Source: Bacteroidales bacterium
Lineage (GTDB): Bacteria; Bacteroidota; Bacteroidia; Bacteroidales; UBA3824
Direction of reading: 5' to 3'
DNA: 64,000 nucleotides
Assembly: GCA_016286055.1 (NCBI GenBank)
Contig: JAEERW010000011.1
Coordinates: 43,899-107,898 of the forward strand
Positions 52,301 to 61,647 of this stretch are shown here, piece by piece. The translations under genes were made by a program, and so were the position numbers. Every line of letters starts with the position of its first letter. Position 1 is the first letter of the stretch. Below the pieces are notes generated by a model, which ran no database searches, was not told where the DNA came from, and saw only the letters and a list, made by a program, of their open reading frames with translations.

Positions 52301-55300
52301 AGTGGGCGATGTGGCTAAAATTATGCTTGGAACGTCGGTTAAAAATGCCGTTATTCAATACAAACTTTACTACGCCAACAAAGAACTCAAATCAGAATAC
52401 ATATCTTTGAGCAATGGTATAAAGGTTTTGGAAATTCCTCTTACAAAAGAACTTATAGGTAATTTGTCGATATTCTTCAATATGAATTACCAAAACCGCC
52501 ACTATTCGTACAATATGTCGCTTACTGTGCCCGACCCCGACATCGACCTCAATATCGAGTATCTCTCGTTCCGCGACAAACTGCAACCCGGTGAAAACGA
52601 AACTTGGAAACTGAAAATCACCGACAATTACGGCAAAAATGTATCTGCCGAAATGGTTGCCACACTTTACGATAAATCGCTCGACGCTTTTGCATCCAAC
52701 TACTGCAATATCAATTTCCCGAGCAAATACACCTATTGCAACCTCTATTTTGATAATCCGTTGTTTGGCACTCAGGGATCCGACCACATTTCGTCGCACC
52801 CGGTTAAACGCGAATATTACTCGTGCAATTACGGCAATCTCTATTGGTTCGACTATTATTACCGCACATCCCGCCGAGGTGGATATGGTGGCGATATGAT
52901 GATGGGTGGTGGAGTGCCGATGATGGCATTCGGAGCCCGTGCTAAATCGATGGCGCGTATGGACGAAGACGTGGTAATGGAAATGGAGGAGTGCGCCGAT
53001 GAGGCTCCTATGATGGAGATGGCTCAGGCCGATGCAATGCGGAGTAACGCCAAGATGGAGAGCAATATGGCTAATATGATGATGGCAACCAAGGCCACAG
53101 GTGCAGAACCCGAGCCCGAACCCGAGGTGAAGGTCCGCGAAAACTTCAACGAAACGGCGTTTTTCTATCCTGAACTACGTACCGACGAAAATGGCGAAAT
53201 TTCAATTGAGTTTACCATTCCCGAATCGCTCACCACTTGGAAAATGCTCGGCATTGCGCACACCAAAAAGTTGCAGTATGCTAACACCACCAAAGAGTTG
53301 ATAACGCAGAAACAACTTATGGTTCAGCCAAATCCGCCAAGATTTTTCCGCGAAAACGATAGAATAATTCTCCCTGTAAAAGTGGGCAACCTTACCGAAA
53401 ACGCACTTTCGGGTTCGGTAACTATCGAATTTTTCGACCCATTTACCAACAACAAGGTAGACGGCGTGGTAAAGAACGCAAATCTATCGTTTACCTGCAA
53501 GCCCGGCGGAAACGCTGCTTTGGAATACGAACTCAATATTCCCGAAAAATATAGTGCATTGGGCTACAAGGTGATAGCCAAATCGGGCAACTTTGCCGAC
53601 GGCGAACAAAAGGTAATTCCCGTAATGAGCAACCGAATGTTGGTTACCGAATCATTACCGCTGCCAATAAACGGCAATCAAACAAAGAATTACAAGTTTG
53701 AAAAACTCATTTCCTCGGGTAATTCTTCTACATTGCGCCATCACAAACTTACTTTGGAATTTACCTCAAATCCCGCTTGGTACGCAATTCAGGCTCTGCC
53801 CTATATGATGGAATATCCTTACGAGTGCAACGAACAGACATTCAGCCGTTTGTATGCCAACAGCATTGCCGCTCATATTGCTAATTCGTCACCCAAAATC
53901 AAGGCAGTTTTTGACGCTTGGAAAAACACCAACAGTCAAGAACTTATTTCAAATCTTGAAAAGAACCAAGAACTCAAATCAGTGCTTCTTCAAGAGACTC
54001 CTTGGATAATGCAGGGCGCAAACGAAACCGAGCGCAAAAAGCGTGTAGGATTGCTTTTCGACCTCAGCCGCATAGCAGGCGAGGAGAGCAGAACATTAGA
54101 AAAACTTCGCAAAAACCAATATCCCTCAGGCGGTTGGCCGTGGTTCGACGGTATGCCCGAAAGCGACTATGTAACTATGCAGATTGTTTCGGGTATCGGA
54201 CACCTCAAACGCCTTGGTATCAAGACCTTCGACGCTCCGCAAAACGCTAATATGGCTGATAAGGCTGTTGACTATATCGACGAGATGATTGCCAAGTATT
54301 ACAAGGAACTTAAACGTTGGCACACCGACAAAGAGTTGAAAGATGGTAATTTCTTGACCTTCACCGCTATCGACTATCTTTATACTCGCAGTTTCTTTAA
54401 AGAAAAAGCCATCTCCGGCAAAGCCAAAGAGGCATTTGAATTCTTTAAAGGTAAGGCTGAAAAATATTGGCTGTCGTGCGGAAAATACTCTCAGGCAATG
54501 ATTTGCTTGGCGCTCAACCGTTTTGGTAGTACAGCCGTTCCCAAGGATATTCTCAAATCGCTCAAAGAGAAATCCACCACTAACGAGGAAATGGGCAGAT
54601 ACTTTGTTGACAACATCTCTGGATTCCTTTGGCAGCAGGCTCCCATCGAAACTCAGGCTATTATCATAGAGGCGTTTGATGAGGTGGGCAACGACCAACA
54701 AACTGTTGACGAATTGAAAATTTGGCTCTTGAAAAACAAGCAGACCAACGATTGGAAAACTACAAAGGCAACCGCCGAGGCTTGCTACGCATTGCTTCTC
54801 CGCGGCACCGACGTGCTTGCCGACAGCAAGATTTGCGAAATAAAACTTGATGGCAAGGCAGTTGACCCCAACGCAAATCCCGACATCAAATCTGAGGCAG
54901 GCACTGGATATTTCAAAACATCGTGGAGCGGCGACGCCGTAAAACCCGGAATGGGCAATGTTTCAGTTACAAATCCCAATCGTAATGTGGCTTGGGGCGC
55001 ACTATATTGGCAATATTTTGAGCAATTAGACAAAATCACCTTTGCCGAAACTCCGCTCAAACTTTCCAAAAAACTTTTCCGCGAAAAGGTTACCGACCGT
55101 GGCACTGTGATTGAGCCCGTTACCGAAAAAACCGACCTTAAACCCGGCGACAAAATTGTTGTACGCATCGAAATCCGCACCGACCGCGATATGGAGTATG
55201 TTCACCTCAAAGATATGCGTGCTTCGGGCTTCGAGCCTGCCGACGTGTTCTCTGGCTACCGTTATCAAGATGGTCTCGGCTACTATCAATGCACCAAAGA

Positions 55301-55472
55301 TGCGTCCACCAACTTCTTCATCGAGTTTCTCCGCAAAGGCACCTACGTGTTTGAGTACCGCCTCTTTGTTCAGCACCGTGGTAACTTCTCCAACGGCATC
55401 ACCACCATCCAATGTATGTACGCCCCCGAATTTACAGCACATTCAGAAGGCGTTAGGGTAGAGGTGAAATAG
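49326..55472 (+). CDS. Alpha-2-macroglobulin family protein
   Basis: 2048 residues from the ATG at 49326. The frame is open another 66 codons upstream through the promoter, which I exclude. A hydrophobic N-terminal signal (1-20) is followed by a TPR-like region, MG domains (NPEGDNIQIFTDRAIYRPGQTVYYKAY, the MG2-type domain, given by key residues FTDRAIYRPGQ) and a Met/Glu-rich bait-like stretch (about 1189-1268). The thioester-type motif CNEQ (Cys1501, Gln1504) sits in YPYECNEQTFSRLYAN, and a C-terminal receptor-binding-like domain follows. Bacterial A2Ms trap attacking proteases in the periplasm or on the surface. Its promoter is a copy of the direct repeat upstream. It converges with a MbnP-like gene one base after its stop. 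Confidence 0.92.
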   Translation: MKNRLMFIIFPFLFWFGAEYLKDNNLNLNNMNTPPENYDSLWNKVSAFEMKGLPKSALEVVEQIYSQSKADNNGDQLIKSSIYKMKMKQQFEDTMFQAHLNTLIKDADEVAMPQKSVLYVLVAQLYKQYARSNYYSIIKRTDTENFDNPDLETWTINMINAEALKYIYKALQDPKALMKYTPDDLPSVAKKGSKPSFCRPTLYDYVAYEALDILREMRTPTPETFFYSGNEYFDYQKFAALDIKCDDSLSLNYNAAKIIQQLANERINAGNDDALVDFELYRLGFVSGKSTQDNKLQLMKEALESLQKRFSKAKYKAAVDYTLAKFYYDQVENVTEFGEGNSTYRKTAHDICSKIVADESADKEYKTAAFNLIQQLEKKEFSFVNDDVVIPGSNFAALVQYRNISKLYAKVLKIDRSKYEEINKDDYDLLKRLKGYLRAGKQVSEFSKDIPDKGDYLNRSTEIVFQKLSEYGFYLLLLSDNPDFAADNCIQVSPITVSNLVISSVPLATGFARQYYVTSRTTGEPLKNVTLTLYYEEYSRLRRKYVLEKASEVKTDENGYALVKRYSDQYYRYLLKASTPEKDSLTLDYVNFNSYTNNPEGDNIQIFTDRAIYRPGQTVYYKAYAMRTDANRVTTPIVGLKCGVGLRDVNDKEIAFMNAVSNDYGTFSGSFVIPTGLLNGRMTIVINHRYSKEIRVEEYKRPTFEVNLNRIEGSYIVNDEITVTGNAKSFSGMKIDGAEVKFRVQRRPQFDFHRYFFFMPLNQNPVEIVHGTVTADENGDFKFTFKAEPDPMAGTSPDVAFNYITSVDITDHSGETRSASQSVTVGYSSLDLSVSIPNAYFRDSDFKTTVRANNLDGSPLNVKGKLTVTRLIDNGLLRNRKWNAPDTHSYTKDEWQKLMPGCVYDTENDFKNFAKGKVVATREFDTQQSKEYFFEELKNVESGVYLLEAVAKDPKTGREIKAQSYSTISRLNDGKLPTPQFLDATWLTSNTKVGDVAKIMLGTSVKNAVIQYKLYYANKELKSEYISLSNGIKVLEIPLTKELIGNLSIFFNMNYQNRHYSYNMSLTVPDPDIDLNIEYLSFRDKLQPGENETWKLKITDNYGKNVSAEMVATLYDKSLDAFASNYCNINFPSKYTYCNLYFDNPLFGTQGSDHISSHPVKREYYSCNYGNLYWFDYYYRTSRRGGYGGDMMMGGGVPMMAFGARAKSMARMDEDVVMEMEECADEAPMMEMAQADAMRSNAKMESNMANMMMATKATGAEPEPEPEVKVRENFNETAFFYPELRTDENGEISIEFTIPESLTTWKMLGIAHTKKLQYANTTKELITQKQLMVQPNPPRFFRENDRIILPVKVGNLTENALSGSVTIEFFDPFTNNKVDGVVKNANLSFTCKPGGNAALEYELNIPEKYSALGYKVIAKSGNFADGEQKVIPVMSNRMLVTESLPLPINGNQTKNYKFEKLISSGNSSTLRHHKLTLEFTSNPAWYAIQALPYMMEYPYECNEQTFSRLYANSIAAHIANSSPKIKAVFDAWKNTNSQELISNLEKNQELKSVLLQETPWIMQGANETERKKRVGLLFDLSRIAGEESRTLEKLRKNQYPSGGWPWFDGMPESDYVTMQIVSGIGHLKRLGIKTFDAPQNANMADKAVDYIDEMIAKYYKELKRWHTDKELKDGNFLTFTAIDYLYTRSFFKEKAISGKAKEAFEFFKGKAEKYWLSCGKYSQAMICLALNRFGSTAVPKDILKSLKEKSTTNEEMGRYFVDNISGFLWQQAPIETQAIIIEAFDEVGNDQQTVDELKIWLLKNKQTNDWKTTKATAEACYALLLRGTDVLADSKICEIKLDGKAVDPNANPDIKSEAGTGYFKTSWSGDAVKPGMGNVSVTNPNRNVAWGALYWQYFEQLDKITFAETPLKLSKKLFREKVTDRGTVIEPVTEKTDLKPGDKIVVRIEIRTDRDMEYVHLKDMRASGFEPADVFSGYRYQDGLGYYQCTKDASTNFFIEFLRKGTYVFEYRLFVQHRGNFSNGITTIQCMYAPEFTAHSEGVRVEVK

Positions 55473-55473
55473 G

Positions 55474-56190
55474 TTATTTTTCAAACGCAGCCTTGATATT
55501 TTCGCTGAAAATTTTCATTGCCTTTTGGTTGTTCATTATGCCGCGGTAGTCGGTAAAAAGTTCAGCATTGGGGTAATTGAATATAGTGGAAATATCAAGG
55601 TTTATTATTGCATAATTGCCTTCGGTTTTTATTGGAATTTTTACGCGAAAATCGTTGTTGATATATTCAATTGGTTCGCCATCGGCATTATATCTCTGAC
55701 CACGTCCTATATGGCAGTTGAATGCATTGATTTGGTTTAAAGTGTCGAGATAGAGGATGTTTGTTTTCATATAATGGTAGCCTCCGCCAAGATAATCGGG
55801 CCAAAACATAAGGTTTTCGGGAGGATTCTTAAACCTGTAACTGCGGTTTTGCACAGAATCCAAACCAAATGTAAATATCAGACTGTCGGCATTTTTCAAT
55901 GAAAAATCCTCCGAAGGAATCCATTGCAATGTGTTTGGAATTTCTACATCAACATAATGCACCGAATTGGCAAAGCGTTTTATGGTTTTATCTTTGTAAA
56001 CGATTACAATATCTGAAATAAAATATTGACATTGAGACACTTGGTAAGTAAGTCCGCGTTTTGATTTATAAATCATTTGGTTTAGTTGTAGCGGATTACC
56101 ATCGCAAGTAAATTTAAATTTTATGCCGTCTTGCGCTGATATTGCAGTGCAGAACAGTAATGACACAATTAATGATAAAAATCTTTTCAT
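55474..56190 (-). CDS. MbnP-like exported protein
   Basis: 238 residues with a signal peptide (1-19, ending SAQ). The segment LMFWPDYLGGGYHYMKTNILYLD resembles the W-P-x-x-x-G-G-Y-H-Y-M motif of MbnP-type periplasmic copper-related proteins. The N-terminal FTCDGNPLQLNQMIYKS and C-terminal NPxAELFxDYRG fit. A role in metal handling is only suggested by family. It lies 16 bases after the VanW gene and may be co-transcribed with it. Confidence 0.7.
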   Translation of the reverse strand: MKRFLSLIVSLLFCTAISAQDGIKFKFTCDGNPLQLNQMIYKSKRGLTYQVSQCQYFISDIVIVYKDKTIKRFANSVHYVDVEIPNTLQWIPSEDFSLKNADSLIFTFGLDSVQNRSYRFKNPPENLMFWPDYLGGGYHYMKTNILYLDTLNQINAFNCHIGRGQRYNADGEPIEYINNDFRVKIPIKTEGNYAIINLDISTIFNYPNAELFTDYRGIMNNQKAMKIFSENIKAAFEK

Positions 56191-56206
56191 AATTATTTGG
56201 TTTGTT

Positions 56207-57019
56207 TTATTCTTTCAGCGTCGGATTATACATCATAATAGCGTTGTTTTCGGATACCAATTCTTCTGAAACTGAGCCTGTTGCAATGTTGGTTATGCGT
56301 TTAAAAATTCGGTTGTGACGTGTATAGCCGCCCCACCATTGGAGTTCAAAACGTTGGTCGGTTTCAATGATTTCGTAAGTGTTTTCGGACGGAGAATCTG
56401 CCGAAAGAGTGCCGTGGAGATATTCATCGTCGAGCCAAAGGTTGATTTTGAATGTTATGTCGGTGCGGTTTTCGAGTTGTAGGTCGATATAATTGTAGGC
56501 AAGAGTTGCGCCGCAAGCAAATGGTATTGTGCGGTTTACGTCGGGAAAAACATCAAAACTATGCCGCCAACGCTCCTTGATTGTAAGCGGCGAATGAAGC
56601 GCCATCCAATATATAAGGTTTCCAAGTTGACATAGTCCGCCGCCGATGCCTGTTGCAACCTTTCCGTTGTGAATCATCATTCCCTCTTTGTAACCCTTGC
56701 GCTTGGTTGGTCGCCCCACCATCCGCCAAATCGAGAATACTTCGCCGGGTTTAATCACTACGCCGTTGATGTGGGCAATGGCAAGTTTTAGGTTGGTTAT
56801 CTTGTTGTATTGCAGATACATATCCACATCCTTCAACTTGCGCAAAAGAGTGCTTTTGTGCTCAATCCAAGTATGCTTGCAGTCGTTGCCATCAGAGATT
56901 TTTGCATACCTGACACCCGAAAAATGCCACTGCAAAAATCTCTTGGCAATATAAAACTCCCGCCCAAGAAATCGGCGGAAGGCACTGCGCTCTATCGGCT
57001 TTTCAACGTAGTGTATCAC
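56207..57019 (-). CDS. VanW family protein
   Basis: 270 residues. The VanW signature is clear: NLKLAIAHINGVVIKPGEVFSIW (read in parts), GRPTKRKGYKEGMMI, GIGGGLCQLGNLIYWMAL and HSFDVFPDVNRTIPFACGATLAYNYIDLQ. VanW occurs in some vancomycin-resistance clusters, but chromosomal homologues of unknown function are widespread, and no van genes are present here. It starts 3 bases after the nitroreductase stop. Confidence 0.92.
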   Translation of the reverse strand: MIHYVEKPIERSAFRRFLGREFYIAKRFLQWHFSGVRYAKISDGNDCKHTWIEHKSTLLRKLKDVDMYLQYNKITNLKLAIAHINGVVIKPGEVFSIWRMVGRPTKRKGYKEGMMIHNGKVATGIGGGLCQLGNLIYWMALHSPLTIKERWRHSFDVFPDVNRTIPFACGATLAYNYIDLQLENRTDITFKINLWLDDEYLHGTLSADSPSENTYEIIETDQRFELQWWGGYTRHNRIFKRITNIATGSVSEELVSENNAIMMYNPTLKE

Positions 57020-57022
57020 GTA

Positions 57023-57535
57023 TTATTTTTTTATAACAATTTCGTCCACCGATTTCCTTGTGAAATGCCGTGGACCGGGTTGCGCATTGTCGGCGGGATA
57101 GCCAATCGGGAAAATTGCAATTAGGTCGTAATCAGCCATTTCGGGATAGATTGTTTTGAGCAATGGCGCATCAAATTTGCCCACCCAAGTGGATGCAAGA
57201 CCAAGGTCGTGGATCGCCAACATTATGTGCGTGGCAACGATTGAAGCGTCCACATCGGCGATGTTTCTATTGTCGAAACTCCTTACCCAAGCCTCGGCAG
57301 GGTTGCCGCCCACAACGAGAAACAGATTTGCACCGAAAGTGTAAGTGGTTGTTTTCTTGATGTTTTCCACAGCCTCGGCACTCTGCATAAGCCACAAGCG
57401 GAAAGGCTGTTTGTTAACACCCGTAGGCGCATTGTTGGCGCACTCGATAATCTTATCGATTTTTTCCTGTTCCACCGGACGGTCGGTGAGCATCCGGCAC
57501 GAATAGCGTTCTTTTGCAAGTTTGAGAAATTCCAT
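57023..57535 (-). CDS. Nitroreductase-family flavoprotein (short type)
   Basis: 170 residues. FMN-binding N-terminus RYSCRMLTDRPVEQEKIDKIIECANNAPTGVNKQP (Arg, Ser/Cys, Arg and Asn-Gln positions), then IVATHIMLAIHDLGLASTWVGKF and DLIAIFPIGYPA. This is the short branch of the nitroreductase family. Substrate unknown. It leads a three-gene unit with VanW and MbnP-like genes. Confidence 0.9.
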   Translation of the reverse strand: MEFLKLAKERYSCRMLTDRPVEQEKIDKIIECANNAPTGVNKQPFRLWLMQSAEAVENIKKTTTYTFGANLFLVVGGNPAEAWVRSFDNRNIADVDASIVATHIMLAIHDLGLASTWVGKFDAPLLKTIYPEMADYDLIAIFPIGYPADNAQPGPRHFTRKSVDEIVIKK

Positions 57536-57585
57536 AATGTTTTTGTATAATTATGTTGAAAATTATAAGTGATTTTCTAAGAAAA

Positions 57586-58404
57586 TTATTTTTCGCAAAT
57601 ACGTTTAATAGTCTCTTTTAGAATATGATAAGCGGGATGCGGCATATCGCCGTGGTTGTAGCCCTGCATTTCGTAGAGTGTAACATCCTTGTGACCAACA
57701 AGTTTGAGCATCCGCCAAAAATAAGCCTGTTCTTCGTAACGTCCGTAGAGTTCGAGTTCGCGATCGGCAGAGATAATCACAATCGGCGGAGCGTCGTTGC
57801 GGATAAATGTTAGCGGTGCATATTCGTCGATAGTGGCTTGCAACGGTGGAATATTCTGCGACTTACGGATGTTGTAGTGTGTTATCACCTGACCGCTAAA
57901 CGGCACAAGAGCAGCCACATCGTCGGCATTTACGCCATATTTTTCAAGGTATTTTTTGTTGAGTCCAATCATATCAATTAGGTATCCGCCGGCAGAATGT
58001 CCCGTAAGAAAAATCTTTTTTACGCTGCCGTTGTATTTTTCAATGTTTTTGAAAGTCCACGCCACGGCGGCTGCGGCATCGTCGATTACCTCGTCGATTG
58101 TGGCTTTGGGCAGAAGTCGGTAATTGACTGATACAACGGTATATCCGGCGTTCATAAGTTCGGGGTCGATATATTTTTCGCCACCTTCGAGACCGCCGCC
58201 GTGAAACCAAACCACCACGGGCACATCCTTCTTGTCGGTGGGGTAATAGACATCGAGTTTGCAACGCTCCTTGGCGTACTGATTGCCGCCCGAAACGTAT
58301 GGAATGTCTTTAACAGTCTGATACTGAGCCGATGCGCTCATCACCGCCACCATCACCAACACTGCTAAGGCAACGATTTTTGGGGAGTATTTCAATATTT
58401 TCAT
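57586..58404 (-). CDS. Exported alpha/beta hydrolase (esterase)
   Basis: 272 residues from the ATG at 58404 (MKILKYSPKIVALAVLV). A signal peptide (1-26, ending ASAQ) precedes an alpha/beta hydrolase with the oxyanion motif HGGGLEGGEKY, the nucleophile elbow GHSAGGYLI, and a late His in YNHGDMPH. This resembles hormone-sensitive-lipase / BD-FAE-like esterases. The product would act in the periplasm on an ester substrate, possibly a dietary polysaccharide decoration, though no CAZyme gene is nearby. Confidence 0.85.
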   Translation of the reverse strand: MKILKYSPKIVALAVLVMVAVMSASAQYQTVKDIPYVSGGNQYAKERCKLDVYYPTDKKDVPVVVWFHGGGLEGGEKYIDPELMNAGYTVVSVNYRLLPKATIDEVIDDAAAAVAWTFKNIEKYNGSVKKIFLTGHSAGGYLIDMIGLNKKYLEKYGVNADDVAALVPFSGQVITHYNIRKSQNIPPLQATIDEYAPLTFIRNDAPPIVIISADRELELYGRYEEQAYFWRMLKLVGHKDVTLYEMQGYNHGDMPHPAYHILKETIKRICEK

Positions 58405-58532
58405 AATTATAATCTTTAACATTTTCGGCGACTAAGATAGTGATTTTTTTGAGATTTATTCTTTGGTGACGAAAATGATTTGAAAAAATGGATAATCCGT
58501 TTTATTTTTGCCTTGAATTTTAATTGTAAACA

Positions 58533-59000
58533 ATGCAACTCAACTCTCACAACAAAGACGAATATCCGCCGATGCACACGGCTGAACATATCCTCAACCA
58601 AACTATGGTGAGGATGTTTGGCTGCAATCGGTCAAAAAACGCCCATATCGAGCGCAAAAAATCAAAAATCAATTTTCCCCTGCCTGTGGAGCCTTCCGCA
58701 GAACAGATTGCGCAGATTGAACGGACGGTTAATGAAATTATCCAAAACGATTATCCTATTGAATATCAGTTTGTAACCAAAGACACCATCCCCGCCGGAG
58801 TTGAAATCGACAAACTGCCTGACGACGCTTCTGAAACTATTCGCCTTGTTAAAATCGGCGATTACGACCTTTGCTGTTGCATCGGCAAACACGTGGAGCG
58901 CACGAAAGAAATTGGCGAGTTTAAAATCAATTCCACTTCGTATATCGATGGCAATTTTAGGATTGTGTTCAAACTTATTGGCGCGGCAGAGAGATATTGA
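58533..59000 (+). CDS. AlaX-type trans-editing protein
   Basis: 155 residues, a stand-alone tRNA editing (SAD-type) domain. The zinc ligands are HTAEHIL (two His near residues 18 and 22) and CCCIGKHV (Cys and His near 110-115). Such proteins hydrolyse mischarged aminoacyl-tRNA, usually Ser- or Gly-tRNA(Ala). The exact tRNA is not resolvable here. It converges with the DNA glycosylase gene (5 bases between stops). Confidence 0.85.
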   Translation: MQLNSHNKDEYPPMHTAEHILNQTMVRMFGCNRSKNAHIERKKSKINFPLPVEPSAEQIAQIERTVNEIIQNDYPIEYQFVTKDTIPAGVEIDKLPDDASETIRLVKIGDYDLCCCIGKHVERTKEIGEFKINSTSYIDGNFRIVFKLIGAAERY

Positions 59001-59004
59001 CGCT

Positions 59005-59568
59005 CTACAAAGTTTTGAAAACTACGCTGTAAATTTCGGCTTTTTTGTCAACTTTCATCGGATACGCCCGCGACGACGACGGCATACGATAAAAATTTAT
59101 CACACGGTTGCAAAATTCCGCCTCCACATAATCGCCGATTTCAGGACTTTTGACGCCCAAAACTTCCGAAACCACCTCCGCCGACTTTCCTCCTGTGGAA
59201 ACAATCACTTTACAGTCAGGAATTTGCGAGAGAATTTCGGCAAGGTTTACCCGCTCCAAAATATCGAGATTGGCATCCGAAGCATCATTGTTGCCGCGCT
59301 CAATTTCCACAGCGGTATCGTAGATGGCAATGCCTTTATCTGTAAGGAAATCAACGATTTGCTGTTGTTTAAAACATTTTTGGCTGAGGTCGATAAAATG
59401 GTTGATATCGTTGAAGAATACGATACCAAATATGCGCCACATATCGTTCTGAAAATTAGGGTAATAGAACGGCATTTTCCAACGTTTCATCGGCGGCGGA
59501 AAACTGCCCAACATCAGGATTTTTGCGTCTGAGGGCAAAAACGGTTTCAACGGATGTCTTTCGGTCAT
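59005..59568 (-). CDS. Uracil-DNA-glycosylase-family protein
   Basis: 187 residues from the ATG at 59568 (MTERHPLKPFLPSDA); upstream in-frame sequence is divergent promoter. ILMLGSFPPPMKRWKMPFYYPNFQNDMWRIFG fits the N-terminal motif of the family (G-S-x-P), with VSTGGKSAEV and INFYRMPSSSRAYPM towards the C-terminus (S-S-x-A). This resembles the double-strand uracil / hypoxanthine glycosylase branch. Base excision repair is likely, the preferred base is not determinable. Confidence 0.8.
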   Translation of the reverse strand: MTERHPLKPFLPSDAKILMLGSFPPPMKRWKMPFYYPNFQNDMWRIFGIVFFNDINHFIDLSQKCFKQQQIVDFLTDKGIAIYDTAVEIERGNNDASDANLDILERVNLAEILSQIPDCKVIVSTGGKSAEVVSEVLGVKSPEIGDYVEAEFCNRVINFYRMPSSSRAYPMKVDKKAEIYSVVFKTL

Positions 59569-59682
59569 AGCGGATTGTGTTTTGTGCAGGGCAAAGATAC
59601 GAATAATTTTCGGGATGGTGGCGAAAAAAGTTTCCCCATTCCCAAAAAATCCATACCTTTGCAATGTCATAACAATAGTCCT

Positions 59683-61536
59683 ATGAACAACATCGACATA
59701 CATACATTACAAACACAGCCCGAAGGTCAGCAATTCGACCGCAAGAGTTTCCGCATAGAGGCAAAGTCTTTGGCGGTGATAGCCGTGGCGTTTGCAAATG
59801 CCGACGGTGGCGATATTGCGATTGGCATTGAGGATGACGGACGTATTACAGGAATCAATGGCAACGATGCACACCTCAACGAATTATTGCGTGTCCCGTT
59901 TGACTATTGTGTGCCGTCAGTTAAAGTTGATGTCAAGTTCTTGGATTGCAACGATTTTGGCGGTAATCCCAACCGTGTGATGGTGATGCACGTCGAACCA
60001 AGTATGAAAGTGCACGCCAACCAATCAGACGAGGCATTTTACCGGGTTGGCGATAAGTCCAAGAAACTCAATTTTGAGATGCGTATGCAGTTGTTTTATG
60101 CCAAGGGCGGACGCTACTACGAAGATGAGCCTGTGTATGGTGCTACAATTGACGACATTGACCTCAACGTTGTGGCGGAATACTGTCACAAAATAGGATT
60201 TGACAAAGATGCCGCCACCTATCTGCGTACCAACAAGGGGTATGTCACAACAGCAAATGGCGTAGAAAATGTGTCAGGTGCGGCAATCCTTTTGTTCGGT
60301 AAAGACCCGCAGAAGTTTTTCCAACGAGCAAGAATCCGCATCGTCCGGTATGTAGGAGACGAGGAGCGTTTTGGACGAGAAATGAACGTTGTCAAAGATG
60401 TTTGTTTTGAAGGACGCATTTTAGAAATGACGCAAAAGGCCATAGATTTTGTTGAGACACAAATCAAGGAATACACATATTTAGGAGAAGACGCACGGTT
60501 TGTTACAATTCCCCAGTATCCGCAATTTTGTTGGACAGAACTGATAGTCAACGCCGTGGCACATCGTGATTACAGCATATTGGGAACGGATATTATGGTC
60601 AAGATTTTCGACCATCATTATATTGTTGAAAGTCCGGGTATATTGCCGGGAATGGTGAGGATTGACAATATAAGGCAGATGCATTTTTCGCGAAATCCCA
60701 AAATTGTGCAGTATTTGCAGCAATACAAATTGGTGAAAGAATTTGGCGAAGGCGTTGACCGTATGTTCAGGGAGATGGAACAATCAGGCAATCCTGCGCC
60801 TGAATACAAACAAATTGAGTTTATGGTGAAAGTTAGACTCAATTCCAACGTAAAAGAACAAGGTTCACAAACAAGTTCACAAAGAGGTTCACAAACAAGT
60901 TCACAAAGAGGTTCACAAAGAGATTCTCGAACGACTTCTGGACGAATACTTAACTTATTGAAACAAAATTCATTAATAACAAGAGAACAAATTTCAGTGG
61001 AAATAGGAATTTCCGGCAGAATGGTTGCCAAATATTTGAAAGATTTTCAAGAAAAAGGCATTTTGAAGCGTGTAGGAGGCAAATTTGGCGGTCAATGGGT
61101 GATAAATGACAATGAGACTAAGGATGTGCAAAGTGGACCAGAAGGTAGGGTAGAAACTGACCTGAAAAATTCAAATACTAACCTGAAAACTAACCTGAAA
61201 ATTACAAAAACTGACCTGAAAAGTGGACCAGTAAACACTGAAAGTAGGGAGAAAAGTGGACCAGAAAACTTAAAAGGTGGACCAGAAACTGACCAGAAAG
61301 GTGGACCAGAAACACCAAAAATGGACTGTAAATCCGATAAAAGTGGACCAGAAAATACACCCGGAAAGATATTGGAATTGATAAGACAAGACCGATACAT
61401 TACATCAAGAGAGATTGCCGTAAAACTTGGTATGGCTCGCAGTGGTATCAGCAAACATCTGCGTAATTTGCAAGAAAATGGTGTATTGAGGCATATCGGT
61501 TTTAACAAAGGCGGATATTGGGAAGTGATTGAATAG
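59683..61536 (+). CDS. AlbA_2/Schlafen-type ATP-binding protein with two wHTH domains
   Basis: 617 residues from the ATG at 59683 (MNNIDIHTLQ); the frame extends upstream but through a TACCTTTG promoter-like box. The N-terminal AlbA_2 domain (about 10-125; EGQQFDRKSFRIEAKSLAVIAVAFANADGGDIAIG) is followed by a RecG-C-like domain (about 180-390; VNAVAHRDYS, EGVDRMFREME) and two winged-HTH units (about 420-475 and 560-615; GRILNLLKQNSLITREQIS and GKILELIRQDRYITSREIA). The linkers consist of short repeats, GSQTSSQR / GSQRDSR and S/G-GPE-type units. Function unknown; such proteins are often transcriptional regulators or defence-linked. Confidence 0.85.
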   Translation: MNNIDIHTLQTQPEGQQFDRKSFRIEAKSLAVIAVAFANADGGDIAIGIEDDGRITGINGNDAHLNELLRVPFDYCVPSVKVDVKFLDCNDFGGNPNRVMVMHVEPSMKVHANQSDEAFYRVGDKSKKLNFEMRMQLFYAKGGRYYEDEPVYGATIDDIDLNVVAEYCHKIGFDKDAATYLRTNKGYVTTANGVENVSGAAILLFGKDPQKFFQRARIRIVRYVGDEERFGREMNVVKDVCFEGRILEMTQKAIDFVETQIKEYTYLGEDARFVTIPQYPQFCWTELIVNAVAHRDYSILGTDIMVKIFDHHYIVESPGILPGMVRIDNIRQMHFSRNPKIVQYLQQYKLVKEFGEGVDRMFREMEQSGNPAPEYKQIEFMVKVRLNSNVKEQGSQTSSQRGSQTSSQRGSQRDSRTTSGRILNLLKQNSLITREQISVEIGISGRMVAKYLKDFQEKGILKRVGGKFGGQWVINDNETKDVQSGPEGRVETDLKNSNTNLKTNLKITKTDLKSGPVNTESREKSGPENLKGGPETDQKGGPETPKMDCKSDKSGPENTPGKILELIRQDRYITSREIAVKLGMARSGISKHLRNLQENGVLRHIGFNKGGYWEVIE

Positions 61537-61647
61537 TTCTATCCCCCCCTTATAAATTGTGTCAATCGAAATGGCACATTTTTTTTTGCCCCGTTCCCAA
61601 AAAAATCCTTATATTTGTACCTGTATAACAAAAGGAAAGATACAAAA

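Noticed and set aside
56207..57019. VanW as part of a vancomycin-resistance cluster
   Set aside because: No vanA/B ligase, vanH, vanX, or two-component genes are present. Chromosomal VanW homologues are common.
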